A DNA stretch of 64,000 nt. It comes from Alphaproteobacteria bacterium. GTDB taxonomy: Bacteria; Pseudomonadota; Alphaproteobacteria; Micropepsales; Micropepsaceae. Positions 57,302 through 64,000 of this stretch are shown one piece after another. The position numbers were made by a program, and so were the translations under genes. A model generated the notes under the pieces. It did not search any database. It was not told the origin of the DNA and saw only the letters and a list, made by a program, of their open reading frames with translations. Every line of letters starts with the position of its first letter. The stretch's first letter is position 1. The stretch lies in assembly GCA_013697055.1 (NCBI GenBank), contig JACCXK010000049.1:1-64000 (forward strand), read 5' to 3'.

Positions 57302-57976
57302 ATGAAAAACATTGCAATCCGCAAGCGCCGTGCCCCGAACCACCTTGCGCTCTGGGGTGCGATCAGCCTTTGCCTGGCGGTGACAGAGGCACAGGCCGCT
57401 TATCCGGGCCAGCCTATTGCCGTGCATGGCGACAGCACCGCCATCGGCTCGCGCATACCGTTGCTGGAAAAATACTGGAACATTTTTCCCCAGCTGGATG
57501 GGGCGCGATGGTGGAATCAGTTATCCCAAAGCTATCGGCCCGCCCGGCCCGTTTTCAACGACGGGGTCGGCGGGCAAAGCATCGTCACCATGCGCCGGAA
57601 GATGGAACAAGACGTTCTTCACAGGCGCGACACCACCATCATTTACGATCGCCGGAATGACGGAGAAAATGCGAACAGTTATGTGGAAAATCTGGCGGCT
57701 GCGCTTGCTACATTGGCAACAGATCATTTTCTGATTATGCCGCAAGTGCCCCGCGCGGACGCAGAGAGTCCGCAGGACTTGGCTGTCTTGAAAAAGATTG
57801 ACGGCCTCGTATCTGCGCGCTGGCCGCACAACAGCTTCAGCGGCCCGGAGCGCCAACGCTTCTTGGCCGCGCTCGCCTTTTTAGACACAAGAGACGACGG
57901 GTTACACCGCAACCGCAAAGGCCAGGCCATTGAAGCCCGGCTAATTAAGGCATGGCTGAATGCGCGGGGATGGTAA
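57302..57976 (+). CDS. Secreted SGNH/GDSL-like hydrolase
   Basis: Signal peptide; VHGDSTAIGS block I; DDGLHRNRKGQ (DxxH-like block V). Confidence 0.65.
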   Translation: MKNIAIRKRRAPNHLALWGAISLCLAVTEAQAAYPGQPIAVHGDSTAIGSRIPLLEKYWNIFPQLDGARWWNQLSQSYRPARPVFNDGVGGQSIVTMRRKMEQDVLHRRDTTIIYDRRNDGENANSYVENLAAALATLATDHFLIMPQVPRADAESPQDLAVLKKIDGLVSARWPHNSFSGPERQRFLAALAFLDTRDDGLHRNRKGQAIEARLIKAWLNARGW

Positions 57977-58072
57977 CCCCTCGATCTTTAGGCCATTTTC
58001 TCGAAATTTGGCAGGATTGCCACTGGCGAGGGTTCGGGTTATGCATCGGCCGCTTTTGCGGATGACAGGTTG

Positions 58073-59131
58073 ATGCGAAAAAAGGCCCTGATTACAGGCG
58101 TTACCGGCCAGGATGGCGCACTGTTGGCCGAGCTGCTGCTGGCTAAGGGTTATGAGGTTCATGGCGTCAAGCGCCGCTCCTCTTCTTTCAACAGCGAGCG
58201 CATCGATCATCTCTATCAGGACCCGCACAAGGCGGGCGCCAATTTCTTCCTGCATTATGGCGACCTGACCGACTCCACCAACCTGATCCGCCTGGTGCAG
58301 GAAACCCAGCCTGACGAGATCTACAACCTGGCCGCCCAGAGCCATGTCCAGGTCAGCTTCGAGACCGCAGAATACACCGCCAACGCCGACGGCATCGGTG
58401 TGCTGCGCCTTCTGGAAGCGATCCGCATCCTGAAGCTGGAAGACAAGGTGCGGTTCTACCAGGCTTCGACTTCCGAACTGTACGGCAAGGTGCAGGAGAC
58501 GCCGCAGAAGGAAACCACGCCCTTCTATCCGCGCAGTCCCTATGCCGCCGCCAAGCTTTACGCCTACTGGATCACGGTGAATTACCGCGAGGCCTATGGC
58601 ATGCATGCCTCCAACGGCATCCTGTTCAACCATGAAGGCCCCACCCGCGGCGAGACCTTCGTCACCCGCAAGATCACCCGCGCCGTGGCCGCCATCCAGC
58701 TTGGCCTGCAGAAGACGCTCTACATGGGCAACATCGACTCGCTGCGTGACTGGGGCGATGCCCGCGACTATGTGAAAGGCATGTACCTGATCCTGCAGCA
58801 GGACAAGCCCGACGATTACGTGCTGGCCACCGGCGAGATGCACTCGGTGCGCGAGTTCATCGAGGTCGCCTTTGCCGAAGTCGGCCGCAAGATCAACTGG
58901 CGCGGCCAGGGCGTGGATGAAGAAGGTGTCGACGCCGGGACCGGCGAGGTCCTGGTCAAGATCGATCCGCGCTATTTCCGCCCCACCGAAGTGGAACTGC
59001 TGCTGGGCGATCCCAGCAAGGCGCGCAAGGCGCTGGGCTGGAAGCATGAAATCACCTTCCCGCAGCTGGTGAAGGAAATGGTCGCCTCCGACGTCATAAA
59101 AGTCGCGGAAGAAGGCAAGCGCAATTCATGA
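58073..59131 (+). CDS. gmd: GDP-mannose 4,6-dehydratase
   Basis: [49 protein letters not shown]. Confidence 0.97.
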   Translation: MRKKALITGVTGQDGALLAELLLAKGYEVHGVKRRSSSFNSERIDHLYQDPHKAGANFFLHYGDLTDSTNLIRLVQETQPDEIYNLAAQSHVQVSFETAEYTANADGIGVLRLLEAIRILKLEDKVRFYQASTSELYGKVQETPQKETTPFYPRSPYAAAKLYAYWITVNYREAYGMHASNGILFNHEGPTRGETFVTRKITRAVAAIQLGLQKTLYMGNIDSLRDWGDARDYVKGMYLILQQDKPDDYVLATGEMHSVREFIEVAFAEVGRKINWRGQGVDEEGVDAGTGEVLVKIDPRYFRPTEVELLLGDPSKARKALGWKHEITFPQLVKEMVASDVIKVAEEGKRNS

Positions 59132-60078
59132 GCTACGCGCTTGCCGGCAAGCGCGTCTGGGTCGCCGGCCATAACGGCATGGTCGGCAGCGGCCTGGTGC
59201 GCCGGCTGGAAAAGGAAAACTGCACCGTCCTGACCGCGGATCGCGACCGCCTGGACCTGCGCGATGCCGCCGCCGTCGCCGCCTGGACCCGGGCCAACAA
59301 GCCGCACGCCGTGCTGCTGGCCGCCGCCAAGGTCGGCGGCATTGTCGCCAACGACACCTATCCGGCCGATTTCCTGTTCGACAACCTGGCTATTGAAACG
59401 GCCATCATCCATGCCGCCCATCAGGCGGGCGTGGAAAAGCTGCTGTTCCTGGGCTCTTCCTGCATCTATCCGAAGTTTGCGCCCCAGCCGATCACCGAGG
59501 AAGCGCTGCTGACCGGCCCGCTGGAGCCAACCAACGAATGGTATGCCCTGGCCAAGATCGCCGGCGTCAAGCTAGCCCAAGCCTATCGCCGGCAGTACGG
59601 GCATGATTTCATCTCGGCCATGCCTACCAACCTGTACGGCCCCGGCGACAACTTCAATCTCCAGGCCTCGCACGTCATTCCGGCCCTGATGCGCAAGGCC
59701 CATGAGGCCAAGCTGGCAGCCGCACCCTCCATCACCATCTGGGGCTCAGGGACCCCGCGCCGCGAATTCCTGCATGTCGATGATTGCGCCTCGGCGCTGG
59801 TCTTCCTGCTGAAGAATTATTCCGGCGACGGCCATATTAATGTCGGCTATGGCGACGATGTCACCATCGACGAGCTGGCGCGCGAGGTGATGGCGGTGGT
59901 CGGCTATGCCGGCACCCTGGAGCATGACACCTCCAAGCCTGACGGGACGCCGCGCAAGCTGATGTCCAGCGCCAAGCTGACCGCCATGGGCTGGACGCCA
60001 CAGATCTCGCTGGAACAGGGCCTGGCCGGCACCTATGCCTGGTTCACCGAGCAGGAAAAAGGCGCGCTTCGTGCCTGA
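59128..60078 (+). CDS. fcl: GDP-L-fucose synthase
   Basis: [49 protein letters not shown]. Confidence 0.97.
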   Translation: MSYALAGKRVWVAGHNGMVGSGLVRRLEKENCTVLTADRDRLDLRDAAAVAAWTRANKPHAVLLAAAKVGGIVANDTYPADFLFDNLAIETAIIHAAHQAGVEKLLFLGSSCIYPKFAPQPITEEALLTGPLEPTNEWYALAKIAGVKLAQAYRRQYGHDFISAMPTNLYGPGDNFNLQASHVIPALMRKAHEAKLAAAPSITIWGSGTPRREFLHVDDCASALVFLLKNYSGDGHINVGYGDDVTIDELAREVMAVVGYAGTLEHDTSKPDGTPRKLMSSAKLTAMGWTPQISLEQGLAGTYAWFTEQEKGALRA

Positions 60079-60616
60079 GCGGCAGGATCTTAGCCGCTTC
60101 CGCCTGCCGCCCGGTTTTCGCGGCCGTTCCGCTCCTATCGTGTTTCTCTGGCAGATCGTGCAGGGCTCGCTGTTCGCCTGCTCCCCGCAATTCGCCCATG
60201 GCTGGCGGCGCTTTCTGTTGCGCGCCTTCGGCGCGCGGATCGGGCGCGCCGTCATCGTGCGGCCCAGTGCTCGCATCGCCTATCCGTGGAAAGTGGCGAT
60301 CGGCGACTATGCCTGGATCGGCGACCATGCCGAGCTTTACAGCCTGGGACCCATCAGCATCGGCGCCCACAGCGTGATATCGCAGCGCACCTATCTGTGC
60401 GCCGGCAGCCATGACTATCGGGGCATCGACTTCGCCATTCACGCACATTCCATTACGATCGGCAGTGAGGTCTGGATCGCCACTGATGTTTTTGTCGCGC
60501 CAGGCGTCCGCATCGGAGATTGTGCGGTGATCGGCGCCCGCAGCAGCGTGTTCCAGGATATCGAGGCCGGCGTAATCGCCTTCGGCTCTCCGGCCAAGGT
60601 TCAAGGCAAGCGCTGA
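60071..60616 (+). CDS. WcaF-like hexapeptide acetyltransferase
   Basis: LWQIVQGSLFACSPQFAHGWRRFLLRAFGARIG; left-handed beta-helix repeats. Confidence 0.8.
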   Translation: MPERQDLSRFRLPPGFRGRSAPIVFLWQIVQGSLFACSPQFAHGWRRFLLRAFGARIGRAVIVRPSARIAYPWKVAIGDYAWIGDHAELYSLGPISIGAHSVISQRTYLCAGSHDYRGIDFAIHAHSITIGSEVWIATDVFVAPGVRIGDCAVIGARSSVFQDIEAGVIAFGSPAKVQGKR

Positions 60617-61818
60617 TCGCTGCCGACGCGGTGGAAGATCCCGATCAGGTGATCCAGCTCGCCATCATAGGAAAAGTCTTTCGCCCGCTGAAGCCCTTTG
60701 GCGCGCAATTGCGCGCGCAGGTCCTGGTCTTGCAGGATGGCGGCGATCTCTGCTGCGCAGCCTTCGACATCCTGGGCTTCATAATAGCGCCCGGCATCGG
60801 CCAATATTTCCGGCGTTGCCCCGGCGCGCGCCGCCAACACCGGCGCGCCGCAGGCCATCGCCTCAATCACCGTGCGGCCGAAGGTTTCCGCGGCGCTGGA
60901 TTGGACATAGAGGTCCGTACCCGCATAGAGCGCGCGCAAATCCTGGATGCCGACATCCTCCAGCGCCACCAGCCGGTCTGACAGGCCGGCATCGGCGATG
61001 CCCTTGAGAACCTGCTCCCGATAGGCCTCACCCATGCTGTCGGTGCGGGAAAAGCTGCCCACCACCACCAGCTTGTGCGGCAGGTCGCGCGACGCCGCCG
61101 CGCGCGCAAAGGCTTCGGCCAAGATATGGAGCAGCTTGTAGGGATAGAGCTGGCCTACGAACAATATATAGGGACCGTTCACGCCGCGTGACGCCAGCGG
61201 CGCCATTTCATCCTGCGTCAGCGGACCGGGACGGAACAGATTGAAATCCACCCCGTGATGCACGACTTCCACGGGCGCCCGAATGCCGCCGCCATAGTGC
61301 TTCAGCAACAGGTCGCGGGTATAGGCGGAATTGACCAGTATGGCGTCCGCGCGGCGCAAGCCCGGACGAAACAGCAGCCGGCGATAAAGCCGCTGCTCCC
61401 ATCGTATGTCTGCGGCCGCGACATGCTGCATGCCCCAGATCGCCAGAATCAGCTTGGTCCGGCGCGGCATCACGAGCGGCGCCACGCCAGAGGAGCCATG
61501 AAACAGGATATCGGCGCCCAGCCGTTTCAGCGCCGGTCCAAGAAGAAAATGCTCCGACAGGATGCGCAAGATGCGGCGGCGATTGCCCCATCCGGCGCCT
61601 TCCACGTGCAGCGCCGGATTCTTCTGGCGGTAATAGGCTGCATCATCGCGGCCCGCGACATAGACATAGGTGTTTGCCGGATCGCGGCCCGGCGCTGCCC
61701 GCGCAAACTGGGTGAACCAGCTCAGCGCGCCGGTGGAATGGGTGGGGCTTTGGAACAGGACGTCGACAGCGATCTTCAAGCGGGCTCGGATCCGGAATGC
61801 GCTGCTTTGTAGGATCAT
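60601..61818 (-). CDS. GT4-family glycosyltransferase
   Basis: YILFVGQLYPYKLLHILAEAF; VQSSAAETFGRTVIEAMACGAPVLAARAGATPEIL. Confidence 0.9.
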   Translation of the reverse strand: MILQSSAFRIRARLKIAVDVLFQSPTHSTGALSWFTQFARAAPGRDPANTYVYVAGRDDAAYYRQKNPALHVEGAGWGNRRRILRILSEHFLLGPALKRLGADILFHGSSGVAPLVMPRRTKLILAIWGMQHVAAADIRWEQRLYRRLLFRPGLRRADAILVNSAYTRDLLLKHYGGGIRAPVEVVHHGVDFNLFRPGPLTQDEMAPLASRGVNGPYILFVGQLYPYKLLHILAEAFARAAASRDLPHKLVVVGSFSRTDSMGEAYREQVLKGIADAGLSDRLVALEDVGIQDLRALYAGTDLYVQSSAAETFGRTVIEAMACGAPVLAARAGATPEILADAGRYYEAQDVEGCAAEIAAILQDQDLRAQLRAKGLQRAKDFSYDGELDHLIGIFHRVGSDQRLP

Positions 61819-61941
61819 TCGCCGCAGCTGGAAAGACCATTGCGACCAGTTATTTATGCGGTCTGCAGGCGGATTTGCGGGGCCGCCCCAGCCCAGCTAG
61901 AAGGGGGCCGCCGGCGGCCTCAACCCCTTAATTCCTGCGCG

Positions 61942-63432
61942 ATGCTCTTCAACTCGACCATTTTCCTGTTCGGTTTCCTGCCGGTCGCCCTGATCGTGTT
62001 CTTCACGCTGGGCCGGCTGTCGGTGACGGCCGCGCGCATCTGGCTGGCGGCGGCATCGCTGTATTTCTACGCCTGGTGGAATCCGCCTTACCTGGTCCTG
62101 CTGGCGATCTCGATCCTGTTCAATTTCGGCGTCGGCCGGTTGCTGCAGGAGCCGGAACGATTTGCCTTCCTGCCCTCCCGCAAGCTGGTCCTCGGCCTGA
62201 GCCTCCTCTTCAATCTCGGTTTCCTGGGCTATTTCAAATATTACGCCTTCATCGTCCAGAACATCGATACGGCCACCGGCGCCGATTTCGTGGTCCATCA
62301 CATCGCACTGCCGCTGGCGATCTCCTTCTTCACCTTCCAGAAGATCGCCTATCTGGTGGATTCCTATCTGGGCAAGGTGAAGGACCGCAGCTTCATCAAT
62401 TACGTGCTGTTCGCCGCCTTCTTCCCGCAGCTGATCGCGGGGCCCATCGTGCACTACAGTGACTTATTTCCCCAGTTCCGTAAAGTCGAGACGTACCGCT
62501 TCCAGTGGCCGGGCCTCACTGACGGGTTGACCCTTTTTCTTTTGGGCCTGGCCAAGAAGGTGGTGCTGGCCGACGAATTCGCCCGTTACAGCGACATCAT
62601 GTTCAATGGCGCGCAGGCTGGCGCCACCATCACCCTGGCGCCGGCCTGGGTCGGAGCCCTCTCCTACACGCTGCAGCTCTATTTCGATTTCTCCGGCTAT
62701 TCCGACATGGCGATCGGAATGGCGAAAATGTTCAACATCGAGCTGCCGCTGAATTTCTGGTCGCCCTACAAATCCGGCAGCATCATCGAATTCTGGCGGC
62801 GCTGGCATATGACGCTTTCGCGCTTCCTGCGCGACTATGTCTATATCCCACTGGGGGGCAATCGCGGCGGCGAAGCACGGCGTTACCGCAACCTTCTGCT
62901 GACCATGCTGGTGGGCGGCATCTGGCACGGCGCGGGGTGGACCTTTGTCGCCTGGGGCGCCCTGCATGGCGTGGCGCTGGCCGTCAATCATCTGTGGGCG
63001 GAGCATGTCCCCCGACCCCTGGGTTCGCGGCTGTATCGTATGGTGGCGCACCTGATGACCTTGCTGGTGGTGGTGTGCGGCTGGGTGATCTTCCGCAGCC
63101 CGTCCATGCAGGCGGCGGGCCGCGTCTTCGCCGGCATGAGCGGGCGCAACGGCGCCGTGCTGCCGGACCAGTTTCTGAATGTTCTGCATCCGCTGCGGGC
63201 GCTGTTCGGCGGCGTGGGCCAGGTGCCCTATCTCGGCGACATGACCGTGATGGGCGCCTTCGAGGCCTTTTTCATGCTGGGACTGGGCGGCGCCATCGTG
63301 TTCTTCGCGCCCAACCTCTATCAATTCGGCAAGCGCGCCAGGCTGGTGCTGGTGGCATTGAGCTTCGCCTTCGTGCTCCAGAAGATCTTGTTCGCGGGCG
63401 CCATGTCACCCTTCCTCTATTTCCAGTTCTAG
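61942..63432 (+). CDS. MBOAT-family O-acyltransferase (second copy)
   Basis: MLFNSTIFLFGFLPVAL; FWRRWHMTLSRFLRDYVYIPLGG; GGIWHGAGWTFVAWGALHG. Confidence 0.93.
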   Translation: MLFNSTIFLFGFLPVALIVFFTLGRLSVTAARIWLAAASLYFYAWWNPPYLVLLAISILFNFGVGRLLQEPERFAFLPSRKLVLGLSLLFNLGFLGYFKYYAFIVQNIDTATGADFVVHHIALPLAISFFTFQKIAYLVDSYLGKVKDRSFINYVLFAAFFPQLIAGPIVHYSDLFPQFRKVETYRFQWPGLTDGLTLFLLGLAKKVVLADEFARYSDIMFNGAQAGATITLAPAWVGALSYTLQLYFDFSGYSDMAIGMAKMFNIELPLNFWSPYKSGSIIEFWRRWHMTLSRFLRDYVYIPLGGNRGGEARRYRNLLLTMLVGGIWHGAGWTFVAWGALHGVALAVNHLWAEHVPRPLGSRLYRMVAHLMTLLVVVCGWVIFRSPSMQAAGRVFAGMSGRNGAVLPDQFLNVLHPLRALFGGVGQVPYLGDMTVMGAFEAFFMLGLGGAIVFFAPNLYQFGKRARLVLVALSFAFVLQKILFAGAMSPFLYFQF

Positions 63433-63441
63433 GTGGGAGCG

Positions 63442-64000
63442 ATGCGAACATTCCTGTCCCTGCTGGCGGCCGCGGCGATCTCCCTCGCCGGCTATTTCCT
63501 GCTGTTCGGTTTTGTCGTGTCGCGTCCACTGGTGGTGGACCAGATCAGCGCCCTGATGGACAAGAAGCTGGCTTACGCAGCCGCCACGCCTCATCCCAAG
63601 CTGTTCATCGTGGCAGGTAGCAACGCCCGTTTCAGCCACAGCTGCGCCGCAGTGGAAAGGGTCCTGCACCGGCCTTGCGTGAATATGGGTATTGCCGCCG
63701 ACGTTGCGCTGGACTGGACCCTGGACAGGGCTCGCGCGCAGCTGGCGCCCGGCGACTTGGTCTATCTGCCCCTCGAATATGATTTGTACTCCCGCCCCCT
63801 GACCCAACTGCAAACCGGAATGGATGCGGCCTATCGTTTCCGCCATGACAAGGCTTCGCTCACGGCACGCGGACCCGAAGGCATGGTGCGCGCCGCCTTC
63901 ATGTTCAGCCTGCCCACCCTGGTCCATTCCATCGGCGAGATGGGCCTCAAGGCCGCTGGCGTGGCGCGCCGCTTCAACGTGGAGACCCTGGACCGGCAGG
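63442..64000 (+). CDS. SGNH/AlgJ-like partner protein (truncated at window edge)
   Basis: Manual translation MRTFLSLLAAAAISLAGYFLLFGFVV...KLFIVAGSNARFSHS...; no stop before 64000. Confidence 0.6.
   Translation, partial: MRTFLSLLAAAAISLAGYFLLFGFVVSRPLVVDQISALMDKKLAYAAATPHPKLFIVAGSNARFSHSCAAVERVLHRPCVNMGIAADVALDWTLDRARAQLAPGDLVYLPLEYDLYSRPLTQLQTGMDAAYRFRHDKASLTARGPEGMVRAAFMFSLPTLVHSIGEMGLKAAGVARRFNVETLDRQ

Overview
High-GC alphaproteobacterial chromosomal window with about 54 supported protein-coding genes. I recognised no rRNA, tRNA, CRISPR array or transposase. Left part (1-13.6 kb): housekeeping genes, including the sdhE-mfd / recG block, plus an atypical low-GC ORF at 4758-5174. Middle (13.6-28 kb): a glycan-modification locus. 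A tightly overlapping seven-gene minus-strand operon encodes two methyltransferase proteins (one fused to a degenerate SpsF-like domain), an acetolactate-synthase-like TPP enzyme, an SDR, an ATP-grasp ligase, a short NeuB-like synthase without a visible SAF domain, and an SpsF-aldo/keto reductase fusion. Next to it are a TPR-glycosyltransferase (Caulobacter FlmG-like architecture) coupled to a GH57-type glycosidase, and pseB/pseC. I see no PseF, PseG or PseH, so this looks like a non-standard nonulosonate or branched-sugar pathway and is the best candidate for an undescribed system. Right part (28-64 kb): ABC transporter, ugd, PAPS synthesis (cysD, cysNC), two MBOAT/SGNH-like O-acylation pairs, Wzi, galU, YjbF, manC, a large SLBB export protein, YjbH, Wzz, a Wzy-like protein, gmd, fcl, a WcaF-like acetyltransferase and a GT4. 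This is an exopolysaccharide locus that continues past the right edge. Product names come from reading translated motifs; no database search was run.
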